DNA from: Candidatus Rifleibacteriota bacterium
GTDB taxonomy: Bacteria; Riflebacteria; Ozemobacteria; Ozemobacterales; Ozemobacteraceae
Direction of reading: 5' to 3'
Assembly (NCBI GenBank): GCA_029564115.1
Contig: JAKQQP010000606.1
Span: 1-64,000, forward strand
Length of the DNA stretch: 64,000 nt
This document shows positions 17,411-26,380 of this stretch, piece after piece (position 1 is the stretch's first letter; each line of letters starts with the position of its first letter). A program made the position numbers and the translations under genes. Under the pieces are notes generated by a model. The model saw only the letters and a program-made list of their open reading frames with translations, was not told the DNA's origin and searched no databases.

Positions 17411-18431
17411 CACTTTTTCCTGCAAGCTGGCCGCAAGCGGCCAGGATTTCCTGCCCCCGTGATTTTCTCACGGTAACAGCGATACCTGCTTTTTTGAGAA
17501 TTTTTCGAAACTCTTTTTCGTTCTTTTCAGGAGAAGGTTCGTAGGGCGAACCCGGAAAATGGTTGAAGCGAACTACGTTCACATGGGCGATCAGACCTTC
17601 GCAAAATTCGACGAGATTCATCGCGTCCTGCATCTGATCGTTGAGATTTTTCAGAAGAACCACTTCAAGCGTCACTCTTCGCCCGGTTATATTGCAATAT
17701 TGTGCAATCGCCTCTTTGAGCTTTGCCAGAGGGTATTTTTTGTTGAGCGGTACCAGAGTCGTTCTGGTATTGTCGTCAGCCACATGCAGAGAGACTGCCA
17801 GATTGACTTCGCCCGGGCGCCCGGCAAGCTCGGCGATGCCTTCGATGACCCCTGAAGTAGAGATGGTTATGCGTCGGGTGGCCAGCCCAAGCCCCTGTGG
17901 GTCAGTAAGCATATCGATGGCCTCGTAAAGCGCCGCTCTGTTGAAAAATGGCTCGCCCATACCCATAAAAACGATATTGGTCGGTTTTTTGCCGGTTCTT
18001 TTAACCAGCAGCATCACCTGCAACATTATTTCGTCAGACGAAAGATTGCGTTTAAAACCCATCTCACCGGTTCGACAAAAAACACAGCCTACAGCGCAAC
18101 CAACCTGCGTCGACAGGCAAAAAGTCAGCGAATCTTCATCAGGTATGGCGACCGCTTCGACAAGTTCGTCATCATTGAGTTTGACCACAACCTTGCTGGT
18201 TCCATCACGATCCTGCAGATATTTTTCAACCGGTGGCAAAATTTTGGGAAAAGCCGATTTCAGCTTTTCACGGTCAGCCAGCGATAAATTTGTCATTTCA
18301 TCGAATGAAAAAACAAATTTTCGAAAAATCCATTCCTGCACCTGCTTGGCCCGAAAAGCCGGCATGCCAAGGTCAGCGATAGTCTTCTGAAATTCATTGA
18401 ATCCACAAGAGAACAAAGATTTTGCAGTCAT
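17391..18431 (-). CDS. rlmN: Dual-specificity RNA methyltransferase RlmN
   Basis: Methylates C2 of adenosine 2503 in 23S rRNA (and A37 of some tRNAs) by radical SAM chemistry. The cluster motif CAVGCVFCRTG gives CxxxCxxC. FMGMGEPFFN and ISTSGVIEGI are SAM-binding blocks, and the C-terminal Cys in AACGQ matches the catalytic Cys near residue 340. The ATG at 18431 is preferred because AAGGGG lies six bases upstream; the open frame continues to 18461. In Bacillus-type genomes rlmN opens the prpC-prkC locus, and here it sits at the head of the same kind of operon. Confidence 0.95.
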   Translation of the reverse strand: MTAKSLFSCGFNEFQKTIADLGMPAFRAKQVQEWIFRKFVFSFDEMTNLSLADREKLKSAFPKILPPVEKYLQDRDGTSKVVVKLNDDELVEAVAIPDEDSLTFCLSTQVGCAVGCVFCRTGEMGFKRNLSSDEIMLQVMLLVKRTGKKPTNIVFMGMGEPFFNRAALYEAIDMLTDPQGLGLATRRITISTSGVIEGIAELAGRPGEVNLAVSLHVADDNTRTTLVPLNKKYPLAKLKEAIAQYCNITGRRVTLEVVLLKNLNDQMQDAMNLVEFCEGLIAHVNVVRFNHFPGSPYEPSPEKNEKEFRKILKKAGIAVTVRKSRGQEILAACGQLAGKSDDQEKK

Positions 18432-18507
18432 TTTCTTCCCCTTCTGACAATACATCGGCAATCTTCAGCAAACTGCTGAAGAAAAAACTGGCAATGAAGC
18501 TTGAAAA

Positions 18508-20103
18508 TCAGCTGAGGTTGAATTTATCGAGCATATCACCCATCATCTGCACCAGAGTTAAAAGTTCTTTGGTGACATTCATATACTGTCTGATGTGTGA
18601 CAACTGCTCATTTACGGCAAAAGCGACTCTTCTGGTACCTTCAGAAGTAATCTTGGTCGCGCCGGAAATACTTTCGATACTACCCCGCAACGAATCTATA
18701 TTCTGCGACTGCTCGGTAGAAGCAGCACTGATATCTTGAATCATACGGTTGACGTTCAAGACTGAGTTAACGATTTTATCAAGGTTGTTACCGGCGACGT
18801 TGGCAATGTTAACACCTTCGATAACCTTGGCAGCGCCGCGATTGATAGTTTCGACCGCCTTACCGGTCTTGAGCAGCATTTCCTTGATCTTTTTGCCAAT
18901 GTCTTCGGCAGCTTCACCAGATTCTTCGGCAAGCTTGCGCACTTCGCCGGCAACGACAGTGAAACCCTGACCGTGCTCGCCGGCGCGGGCCGCCTCAATG
19001 GCAGCATTCAAAGCAAGGAGGTTGGTCTGATAAGCAATATTGGTGATGGTGTTAACGATTTCGCCAATCTGCTTTCCTGCCGAGTTAAGGTTCTCGATAA
19101 CGTCTTCAAGGCCGAGAACTTCGTCTTTGATCGATTCCATGGTATCGATCGTCTCGCTGACAGCGTTCTTGCCTTCGCCGGCGATTGCAGCGGTCTCGGC
19201 ACTGTCATTGGCCGCCTCATGGGAACGATCGGCGATTGTCTGCGCAGATGCCGATACCTCCTGGATGTGCAGGGTCGTCGATTCGAGCGTGTTGGCAATA
19301 TAATTGGAGCTGCGTGATATTTCCTGGACATCGGTAAAAAACTGTTTGACGTTTTCATCAGAAAAAACCGGCATCGCTGTAAGCGGTTCAAGTTTTCGTC
19401 CGATTTCCTGGGCGATTGAATATGATTCCTGGAGTAGAGTGCGCGCCGTCACAAGAAAAGAGTCAAACTGAATGGCGCATTCGAGCATATCGCTCTGAGA
19501 ACTGTCAGCATTCTCATTCTGAAAGCTTCTCAAACGTTCGACGACATCTTTGATCGGCATCGAAACCTGATTCATAAAAACCCAAAGCAATAGAATAACT
19601 ACCGGAACAAAAAACAAGGTACCCATGTAAAAAATCTTCGCAGCAACTTCGAGATTTTTAAGCCCCTCGTCTAGAACTTCGAGATCTTTAGCCTTGCTCT
19701 GCACGAATTCATCGATGATCATGGCTTCCTGGGCCTTGATTTCTATTCTGCTGACGGCATCATCGAGGAGGCGCTGTTTGGCCGCCTTCAGTTCTTCAAT
19801 ACTCAGTTTCGGTATCGGCGGCTGGCCGTCGACAGCGTCGTCGCCTTCAGACTCATCAATGCCCTCTGTCTCAGAATCTTTAATCTGAAATTCTTCGAGA
19901 CTCATCTTTTCGATATCTTCAAGTATCGGAGTATCGCCCATAGCCTGCAACTGCGAAGAAATGCTTTTGGTGCCGGCAACTACAGTTCTTGCTGTAAAAA
20001 GCGGCGCACAGCGCGAAAAAATCAGGTTGGCTGCAAGCACCGGTATCAAGATCAACACCAGAGCCAGAATCACAATTTTAAACTGTAAGGTAACTTTATG
20101 CAT
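18508..20103 (-). CDS. Methyl-accepting chemotaxis protein
   Basis: The 531-residue receptor has two membrane spans (about 8-30 and 158-180) around an acidic periplasmic domain with a Glu/Asp-rich stretch near 60-90. A short HAMP-like segment ([10 protein letters not shown]) and a cytoplasmic coiled coil follow. The hairpin tip reads [20 protein letters not shown] (starting near residue 351), the diagnostic MCP signature that contacts CheA and CheW. No che gene is nearby. With pilus motors in the same window, it could serve a Pil-Chp-like pathway instead of flagella (inference). It has its own candidate promoter just upstream. Confidence 0.93.
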   Translation of the reverse strand: MHKVTLQFKIVILALVLILIPVLAANLIFSRCAPLFTARTVVAGTKSISSQLQAMGDTPILEDIEKMSLEEFQIKDSETEGIDESEGDDAVDGQPPIPKLSIEELKAAKQRLLDDAVSRIEIKAQEAMIIDEFVQSKAKDLEVLDEGLKNLEVAAKIFYMGTLFFVPVVILLLWVFMNQVSMPIKDVVERLRSFQNENADSSQSDMLECAIQFDSFLVTARTLLQESYSIAQEIGRKLEPLTAMPVFSDENVKQFFTDVQEISRSSNYIANTLESTTLHIQEVSASAQTIADRSHEAANDSAETAAIAGEGKNAVSETIDTMESIKDEVLGLEDVIENLNSAGKQIGEIVNTITNIAYQTNLLALNAAIEAARAGEHGQGFTVVAGEVRKLAEESGEAAEDIGKKIKEMLLKTGKAVETINRGAAKVIEGVNIANVAGNNLDKIVNSVLNVNRMIQDISAASTEQSQNIDSLRGSIESISGATKITSEGTRRVAFAVNEQLSHIRQYMNVTKELLTLVQMMGDMLDKFNLS

Positions 20104-20131
20104 TTCGACTTACCCGCCGCCGGGCGGCTTA

Positions 20132-20160
20132 ATTGTATCACAACTGCAAAAATTTGGCAG
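20132..20160 (-). promoter_or_regulatory. Extended -10 promoter for the chemoreceptor gene
   Basis: On the minus strand CTGCCA, 17 bases, then TACAAT preceded by TGA (an extended -10). The -35 abuts the tsaC stop codon. A short GC hairpin (CCGCC/GGCGG) lies in the leader before the ATG at 20103. Confidence 0.5.
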
Positions 20161-20763
20161 CTAAAGCTTGATTTTGCCCTGGCGCAAAACAACGGGGGGA
20201 ATGACGGTAAAATCAGCAACCGTTGAAGCCATCGCCTCGGGAAGAATCCCGCCATCGAGCAACCAGTCAATTTCAGCGGCAAACTCGGCGGCAATCAGGT
20301 CGGGATTTCTGTCTGAAGGATCACCGGAACGGTTGGCACTCGTAGTCAGTAGTTTGAAGGGCAACCTGCCCAACAGCTGTCGCAATGGCTCATGATCTGG
20401 CATTCTGACTCCAATTTTTTCGAAAGTAAAAGCCTTGATAGCCGGTTGCGACGGAGCTGCAAGAATACCAGTCAAGGCTCCCGGCCAATGTTTTTTCAGA
20501 GTTTCGATGGTTTCTGTATCTGCCCTGAAGCCCAGGCGAGCGAGCTCAGCGACGTCGTGAACGAACAGAATCAGAGGTTTGCTGCCGCTCCTGTTCTTGA
20601 TGCGATAAACCTTTTCGACCGCTTCTTCACAGTTGGCGGCGACGGCAAAACCATAAAGCGTATCCGTGGGAATCACTGCAACAGAGGCGTTCTGCATATC
20701 TTCGCAAAATTTTTCAAAAAGTGACGCATCACGCAGTAACTCTTCGATTTTCAACCGTTTCAT
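20161..20763 (-). CDS. tsaC: Threonylcarbamoyl-AMP synthase (TsaC/YrdC/Sua5 family)
   Basis: Makes threonylcarbamoyl-AMP from Thr, bicarbonate and ATP for the t6A37 modification of tRNAs. The fold is recognisable from VIPTDTLYGFA near residue 30, the KNRSGSKPL nucleotide-binding loop (the KxR...K motif), HWPGALTGIL, and TTSANRSG near 142. At 200 residues it is the short TsaC/YrdC type without the extra Sua5 domain. It lies 17 bases behind prmC in a prfA-prmC-tsaC series of translation genes, an arrangement seen in many bacteria. Confidence 0.93.
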   Translation of the reverse strand: MKRLKIEELLRDASLFEKFCEDMQNASVAVIPTDTLYGFAVAANCEEAVEKVYRIKNRSGSKPLILFVHDVAELARLGFRADTETIETLKKHWPGALTGILAAPSQPAIKAFTFEKIGVRMPDHEPLRQLLGRLPFKLLTTSANRSGDPSDRNPDLIAAEFAAEIDWLLDGGILPEAMASTVADFTVIPPVVLRQGKIKL

Positions 20764-20780
20764 TTTGTCCGCCTTTCCAG

Positions 20781-21644
20781 CTATTTTCTTGTAACGATGA
20801 CGTATCTTTCGCGTCCAGCCAGGTCGTCAGCGGCACTCAACAATGACCAGTCAGGCCCGAGCAGTTCGAGCAATTCTGACCGCTGCCCGTGACCATGTTC
20901 AAAAACGAGTATACCTCCAGGTTTCAGGCAGACTGCGGCCTGGGCGACAAGTTTTTCAATCAGGTCGAGTCCATTGACACCGCCATCCAGTGCCAGACAT
21001 GGCTCAAAATCAGCAACTTCGGTCTGCAAGCACGAAATTTCGTCTGACAGTACATAAGGCGGGTTAGATATGACAACTTCAAGAGAGGCAGGAGCAAAAG
21101 CCTGCAGCAGATCGCCACGCATAAGCGAAATTCGACCGCAAAGTTGTGGATACCGATTCAGATTCGCGGCAGCAACATTCAACGCCGCGTCGGAGATATC
21201 GACGAGAAAGCCTTCAGCCCCGGCAAATCTGCGAGCCATGGCAATACCGAGAACACCACTGCCCGTTCCCACATCGGCAAACCTGAAGTTGCCTGCGAAA
21301 TCTTTATTGGCAATAACGGCAGCGGCAGCCAAAAACACTTCTTCTGTTTCTGGCCTGGGGATAAGCGCTCCAGGAGCGACGTCAACTTCAAAGTCGAGAA
21401 AACTCCATTCCCCGATTATGTATTGCAGAGGTTCACGGCAACAGCGCCTCTCAACCATACTTTCGAGAGATTTTTCGAATTCAGGGGTCGCCGGGCTGCA
21501 CCACAGCAGGGGCAGCCTACCATTGCTTACTTTCAAAATGGCTGCTGCCATGCAATCGGCATTGAACGCCGCATCGTCTATATCGGCCTGAGTCAACTTT
21601 TTTCTGGCTGCCAGAATGCACGACCTGATAGTCATATCCGCCAT
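20781..21644 (-). CDS. prmC: Peptide chain release factor N5-glutamine methyltransferase PrmC
   Basis: Methylates the GGQ glutamine of release factors. A helical N-terminal domain (to about 80) precedes a class I SAM fold with DVGTGSGVLGIA near 125 (motif I) and VVISNPPYVLS near 190, where NPPY is the catalytic signature. The product is 287 residues. The ATG at 21644 lies three bases after the prfA stop; a second ATG three codons on (21635), preceded by GGCGGAT, is also possible. Its substrate gene prfA is immediately upstream. Confidence 0.94.
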   Translation of the reverse strand: MADMTIRSCILAARKKLTQADIDDAAFNADCMAAAILKVSNGRLPLLWCSPATPEFEKSLESMVERRCCREPLQYIIGEWSFLDFEVDVAPGALIPRPETEEVFLAAAAVIANKDFAGNFRFADVGTGSGVLGIAMARRFAGAEGFLVDISDAALNVAAANLNRYPQLCGRISLMRGDLLQAFAPASLEVVISNPPYVLSDEISCLQTEVADFEPCLALDGGVNGLDLIEKLVAQAAVCLKPGGILVFEHGHGQRSELLELLGPDWSLLSAADDLAGRERYVIVTRK

Positions 21645-21647
21645 AAA

Positions 21648-22724
21648 TCAGATGTCATCTTCAGCTTCGGCAAGTTTTCGCAGATTGTCAGCCTCGATCA
21701 AAGCGTTGATAACATCGTCGAGGTCGCCGTCTATAATTTCGTTCAGCCGGTAAACCGTCAGATTGATACGATGATCGGTAAGTCGCTGCTGCGGGAAGTT
21801 ATAGGTTCTGATACGCTCAGATCGGTCGCCGCTGCCCACCTGACTGCGACGATGCTCGGCACGGGCGTTGTCTCGCTGCATTCTGGCGTTGTCGAGTAAT
21901 CTGGCCTTCAGAATTCTAATCGCCTTTGCCTTGTTTTTGTGCTGACTCTTCTCGTCCTGGCAGCTGACGACGATACCGGTCGGAAGGTGGGTCACTCTGA
22001 CCGCAGAATCGGTGGTATTGACGCTCTGCCCGCCGGGGCCTGAAGAACGAAAAACATCGATGCGCAGCTCATTCTCATCGATCGTGACATCGACATCTTC
22101 AGCTTCGGGCAATACCGCCACAGTGGCAGCAGAGGTATGAACCCGCCCCGAAGCCTCGGTAGCCGGGACTCGCTGCACACGATGCACGCCGCTTTCGAAT
22201 TTCAGTTTACCAAAGGCGCCATTACCCTGAACAGAAAAAACGACTTCCTTTATGCCACCGATTCCGGTATCGCTCATGCTCATCAGCTCACACTTCCAGC
22301 CCTGGCGTTCGGCAAAACGAGAATACATGCGATAAAGATCAGCAGCGAACAGTGCAGCCTCGTCGCCACCTGTGCCGGCTCTGATCTCAAAAATAGTGTT
22401 CTTGCTGTCATCCTCGTCTTTCGGCACCAGCAGCATTTTAAGTTCCGCTTCAAGAGCGGCAAGCCGCGGTTCCAGGTCGGCAATTTCAAGTTCGGCCATC
22501 TCTTTCAGCTCAGAGTCGCTTTCAGAAGCAAGCATGTGCTGTGCCCCTTCAAGACTGCTGCGCATATCGCAATATTTGGCATAAGCCTCAACTACAGGCT
22601 CAAGCTCGGAACGACGCCGAGCAAGTTTTTGAAATTCTGCCTGATTACCAATAACTTTCGGGTTCGAAAGTTTATCAGTGAGTTCCTTGAAATTTTCCTT
22701 GACCGATTCCAGCTTATCTAGCAC
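21648..22724 (-). CDS. prfA: Peptide chain release factor 1
   Basis: Recognises UAA and UAG stop codons. The catalytic loop reads SGPGGQSVN near residue 226, and the codon-recognition region is of the RF1 type. Full RF1 length (358 residues) with no programmed frameshift of the prfB kind. It starts with GTG at 22724, overlapping no gene but only two bases after the TGA of the phosphorylase gene, with GAAAGG as ribosome-binding site, so translational coupling is likely. Confidence 0.96.
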   Translation of the reverse strand: MLDKLESVKENFKELTDKLSNPKVIGNQAEFQKLARRRSELEPVVEAYAKYCDMRSSLEGAQHMLASESDSELKEMAELEIADLEPRLAALEAELKMLLVPKDEDDSKNTIFEIRAGTGGDEAALFAADLYRMYSRFAERQGWKCELMSMSDTGIGGIKEVVFSVQGNGAFGKLKFESGVHRVQRVPATEASGRVHTSAATVAVLPEAEDVDVTIDENELRIDVFRSSGPGGQSVNTTDSAVRVTHLPTGIVVSCQDEKSQHKNKAKAIRILKARLLDNARMQRDNARAEHRRSQVGSGDRSERIRTYNFPQQRLTDHRINLTVYRLNEIIDGDLDDVINALIEADNLRKLAEAEDDI

Positions 22725-22726
22725 TA

Positions 22727-23548
22727 TCAGAGCCTTTCAAGCATTTTTTGAATCAGTTTGAGAAAATATGGCTGCGCAGCTGCTGCGGCGGCAATGACTT
22801 CCTCGTGATTGACGTTCTCGTGACTCTCGCCCGTAGCCATATCCGTGATACAGCTGATGCCAAGAATTCTTTTAATCCCGCCATGAACAGCCACGATCAC
22901 TTCAGGAACAGTTGACATGCCCACCGCATCGGCTCCCATCACTCTAAAAGCCCTGAGTTCAGCGGCGGTCTCATAGTTTGGCCCACTGACCGCAACATAA
23001 ACACCGCGTTCAACCGGAGCGCCTATTTCTCGGCCAACTTTCATCGCCTCTTCAACGAGCGATTTTGTATAAACGCCCTGCATCGGCGGGAATCTGGTGC
23101 CCACACTTTCATCATTGGGGCCAATCAGAGGGTTATCGCCCATCGAATTGATGTGGTCAGTCATTATCATCAGATCGCCGACTTTGAAATTTCTATTCAA
23201 CCCACCGGAAGCATTGGTGATGATAAGGTCTTGAACGCCCAGCGCCAGCATTACCCGCATCGGAAATGTGATTTCCTGCATGCTGTAGCCTTCGTAATAA
23301 TGAAAACGGCCCTGCATGGCAACGACGCTTTTGCCGCCAGCTTCACCGATGACCAGCTTTCCAGCATGCCCTTTTACCGTAGATACAGGAAAATGCGGGA
23401 TCTGTTCATAGGGAATGGCAACCTGGTTTTTCAATTCATCGGCGAATTTTCCGAGGCCAGAACCAAGTACAAGAGCAACCTGAGGTTTCACCGTAATTTT
23501 GCCGGCAATAAAATCAGCAGCCTGGCGAATCTTTTCTTTCAATTCCAT
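22727..23548 (-). CDS. Purine nucleoside phosphorylase (family 1)
   Basis: Phosphorolyses purine nucleosides to base and (deoxy)ribose 1-phosphate. The trimeric PNP signatures are [10 protein letters not shown] (residues 28-37, phosphate loop), [17 protein letters not shown], and [11 protein letters not shown] with AVGMSTVPE (purine site). The ATG at 23548 with AAGGAC upstream gives 273 residues, the usual size; an open frame extends 25 codons further but lacks support. A TTGACA promoter candidate lies upstream. Guanosine/inosine preference is inferred from family type. Confidence 0.93.
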   Translation of the reverse strand: MELKEKIRQAADFIAGKITVKPQVALVLGSGLGKFADELKNQVAIPYEQIPHFPVSTVKGHAGKLVIGEAGGKSVVAMQGRFHYYEGYSMQEITFPMRVMLALGVQDLIITNASGGLNRNFKVGDLMIMTDHINSMGDNPLIGPNDESVGTRFPPMQGVYTKSLVEEAMKVGREIGAPVERGVYVAVSGPNYETAAELRAFRVMGADAVGMSTVPEVIVAVHGGIKRILGISCITDMATGESHENVNHEEVIAAAAAAQPYFLKLIQKMLERL

Positions 23549-23593
23549 GGTAACGTCCTTATTTGCAGAATCGCGCATCAAATGCGGCAAACA

Positions 23594-23623
23594 AGGGTAA
23601 CACAGTGACATAAAACCTGTCAA
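23594..23623 (-). promoter_or_regulatory. Sigma-70 type promoter before the phosphorylase gene
   Basis: On the minus strand a perfect TTGACA, 18 bases, then TACCCT preceded by TGT. Transcription would start near 23587, leaving a 40-base leader before the ATG at 23548. It implies that phosphorylase-prfA-prmC-tsaC forms its own unit. Confidence 0.45.
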
Positions 23624-23643
23624 CGAACGAAGAAAGCTTCTTT

Positions 23644-24921
23644 TCAGCGGGTGGCGATAATACGGTGCGCCAGATTCAGATAAGTGCTTTTGGGAAACTG
23701 CTGCTTCATCATTGCTAGAACGCGGTCAGCTTCAGGTTTGTTGCCGAGTTCCATCAAAATCCGGATGATGTAATACAGAGCGCCCTCCTGAACAGCCTTA
23801 TTGTTCGATGTTTCAAAAGCCTTTTTGAAACCGAAATATGCCTTGGTAACAAGCCCCATGGCGTATTCAGAGTAAGCGCTGAGAAACTCGTAACGATCAA
23901 CAGGGACGTTTCTGGGGTCGGGTTTGAATTGCTGCAACAGTTGCAGCGCTCCCTGAGGATTTCTTTCCTGAATGTAGCATTCAGCCAGCAGATAAGCAGC
24001 CTTCTGAAACTCGCTGTCTGAAAGCCTGCCATACAAAGCATCGATCAGGGCCAGACGTGCCGACAAAAACTCACCCTCATCGAAAAATCTGATGCCACGC
24101 TGCAGATTCTCTTGAGAAGTAACCGGCCTGGAATTCTCAACCAGGGTTTTTTTGATGAAATCCTGAGCATACTGATTCATCACTTCTTCGGTAAGACCGT
24201 TGAAGCACACGGCCAATTCTTGATGCAGATCGTTTGACTTCATCAGCCGTTTGACAAATCGATGCAAAGCACTGCTACCAAAGCTTTTCAGCAAAAACCT
24301 TATTTTCAGATAGTTTTCAACGTATTTTTCCAGAGAAATCGGGTTGCCATCAATATTTTCATCTTCACCGCCAATGGCGTTTATATCGAAACCACGACGG
24401 GTCAAGGCTTTGATACGAGCCAGACCCTGGTCAGCCGCATGCACTGCCGTTCCCTCCTTAACCCACATCGGCAGGGAATCGTATTCTTTCAGACCCATTA
24501 CATCCGCCATGACAGCGTGCGTCATTTCGTGGGTCATTTCCTCGAAAAGAGTCGCCTGACCATTGATCAAAAAATCGAGATCGAGATGAATGTAATGAAC
24601 GACAGTACGATTTGCAGTGCGTATCGACTGGCGCTTGCCCCTGAGTCTGAAGCCTTTGTAGGTGAGATGATCAGAAAACATGATCACAACATACATCTGT
24701 TCCCTGGGCGGGATCCCAAGAGATTTTTCTATTTTCTGAAACGACTCCTGGTAAACGAAAGGCAGATCAGCAAGAATTTTGGCAAAACCCGGGTGATTGC
24801 GAAATTTGCCAGAGTAACTGGTATCGATATGCAAAACCGCCAGCAGCTTAACAGGCAGCAGCATTAACAGAACGACAGCCGCGAGAATTCCTGCCTTTAG
24901 CCTTCTTTTGCGATCAATCAT
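23644..24921 (-). CDS. Membrane-anchored or secreted metallopeptidase (peptidase MA-like) with TPR region
   Basis: A hydrophobic N-terminal segment (about residues 10-28) acts as a signal or anchor. The zinc motif HEMTH near 130 (HExxH) and Glu in WVKEGTA near 156 fit a gluzincin of the peptidase MA-like group. The C-terminal third (about 260-420) has TPR-like helices. The start at 24921 was chosen because the ATG overlaps the preceding stop (GATGATTGA) with GGAGAG upstream; the open frame reaches 25083 inside the neighbour. Translational coupling ties it to the zinc-ribbon TPR protein. A periplasmic protein-processing role is inference. Confidence 0.78.
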   Translation of the reverse strand: MIDRKRRLKAGILAAVVLLMLLPVKLLAVLHIDTSYSGKFRNHPGFAKILADLPFVYQESFQKIEKSLGIPPREQMYVVIMFSDHLTYKGFRLRGKRQSIRTANRTVVHYIHLDLDFLINGQATLFEEMTHEMTHAVMADVMGLKEYDSLPMWVKEGTAVHAADQGLARIKALTRRGFDINAIGGEDENIDGNPISLEKYVENYLKIRFLLKSFGSSALHRFVKRLMKSNDLHQELAVCFNGLTEEVMNQYAQDFIKKTLVENSRPVTSQENLQRGIRFFDEGEFLSARLALIDALYGRLSDSEFQKAAYLLAECYIQERNPQGALQLLQQFKPDPRNVPVDRYEFLSAYSEYAMGLVTKAYFGFKKAFETSNNKAVQEGALYYIIRILMELGNKPEADRVLAMMKQQFPKSTYLNLAHRIIATR

Positions 24922-26380
24922 CTGCTGACTCTCCCCTGGTAGTCTCATCGACAGATATTGCCTTTTTCTGAACAGCATCAGAAATTTGACTGCGGGCTGC
25001 GAACACTTCTTCAAAAAGCTTGCGATCAGCAGCGACTTCCGGTCTGACAAGCAGCTCATCAAAAGTCTGAACAGGGTTACCAAGCATATTCATGGCATGC
25101 AGAATCATGGCATAATGAAAATCGACCTCAGGCGAAACACTGGTACGACCCTGAAAAATATCGTTCATGACCTCGAGAGCCTCTGCATGTCTGCCATTCC
25201 TGTGAAGGGCCCAGGCAAGGGTATCAAGATTGAAAACAAGCCCCGGAAGCCTCTCTACCGACATCCTCGCCATTTCAAGTGCCTGGGGAAGCTCTCTATC
25301 AAGTTCCAGAAGAGTGTAAGCAAGATTATTCAACACTATTGCGTTGCCGGCATTGTGCCTGAGAGAGTTTCTGAAAGCCTCGACTGCACCTTCATGATTG
25401 CGATATTTCAAGTTCAGGTCTCCCAGATGTTGCCATAGATAAGCGTCATCGGGAAGGAGTGCTGCGGCAGAAGCAGCTGCAGCTACAGCTTCGATGCCGC
25501 GATGCTCGAGGTCGAAAGCCATACTCAACCTGAAAAGATACAGAGAAACTCCGGGCTCCAGATGCACAGCCTTTTCAAGATGATTTCTAGCCTCGGCAGG
25601 AGTGTGTCCTTCCGGTTGACCATCGATGATAACTACAGCCTTTAAAAAATGCAGAGGTGCATACTCAGAATGCAGCCGCAAACCGTTTTCAACCCGTTTC
25701 AAAGCCATATCGTAAGCACTGAGATCATGCAGAAGCTTTCCCTTGATCAGTGGCGAAGCTGCATCGGGCAAAGAAAAATGAAAGATACCCGCTGTCAGAA
25801 AGGTCAAAAGCGGCAAAAACACCGGAAGATTTTTTAAAATCAGTCTGACTGAAGGTGAGCCGGCAGACTCGGGAAACCGCAGCGCTTTAGCTCGAACCGG
25901 AAGCGTCAGCAACCCGCAGAAAGCGAGCGGTAGAAAAGTCACAGCCAGAATTTCGACCCGGGCCTGCACATAACTTACCGGACCAATGTTCTTCAACACT
26001 TCACCGAGCAAAGACAGCTCAACATGCTGCAGCAACAAAAAACACCCAGCAAACTGGGCTATGGCCAGCATTCCTGCATACCAGTAACTTTCAGCCAGAA
26101 CCGGCAACGAAAACATCCAGGTGATAACGCCAAAAATGCCGGCTGCTCCCATGAAAATAAATATCATTACGCCAGCGTAAAACAGCCCTTTTTCAACCGG
26201 TTCAACGACTCCAAGCTCATAACTCAGGGCAACACACAGCAGAACCAGAAAAAACGGAGTAATGAAAAACAAGAAGCGTTCACGCCGGCTGTTTTGCGAT
26301 TGACTGATTGAAGCACCGCATATACCGCAGTATATGAGATTGGCAGGAACAGGCTTACCGCATTCGGGGCAGTTCTTCAA
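24914..26380 (-). CDS. Zinc-ribbon, polytopic membrane, TPR protein
   Basis: The N-terminus is a zinc ribbon (CPECG at 4-8, CGIC at 18-21). Four or five hydrophobic segments follow between about 33 and 215, then TPR units from about 230 to 430 (for example LFYLKAV- and LWQHLGDLNLKYRNHEGAVE-type helices). This combination is common in uncharacterised proteins that organise membrane complexes. Translation starts at TTG (26378-26380), immediately after the asparaginase stop, with GAGG inside the end of that gene as ribosome-binding site. Its stop overlaps the start of the metallopeptidase, so the two probably act together. Confidence 0.75.
   Translation of the reverse strand: MKNCPECGKPVPANLIYCGICGASISQSQNSRRERFLFFITPFFLVLLCVALSYELGVVEPVEKGLFYAGVMIFIFMGAAGIFGVITWMFSLPVLAESYWYAGMLAIAQFAGCFLLLQHVELSLLGEVLKNIGPVSYVQARVEILAVTFLPLAFCGLLTLPVRAKALRFPESAGSPSVRLILKNLPVFLPLLTFLTAGIFHFSLPDAASPLIKGKLLHDLSAYDMALKRVENGLRLHSEYAPLHFLKAVVIIDGQPEGHTPAEARNHLEKAVHLEPGVSLYLFRLSMAFDLEHRGIEAVAAAASAAALLPDDAYLWQHLGDLNLKYRNHEGAVEAFRNSLRHNAGNAIVLNNLAYTLLELDRELPQALEMARMSVERLPGLVFNLDTLAWALHRNGRHAEALEVMNDIFQGRTSVSPEVDFHYAMILHAMNMLGNPVQTFDELLVRPEVAADRKLFEEVFAARSQISDAVQKKAISVDETTRGESADD

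Noticed and set aside
18463..18481. Perfect hairpin CTTCAGCA/TGCTGAAG between the chemoreceptor and rlmN genes
   Set aside because: On the minus strand the T-run lies before the stem, not after it, so it cannot terminate the chemoreceptor transcript; on plus it is followed by A-rich sequence.
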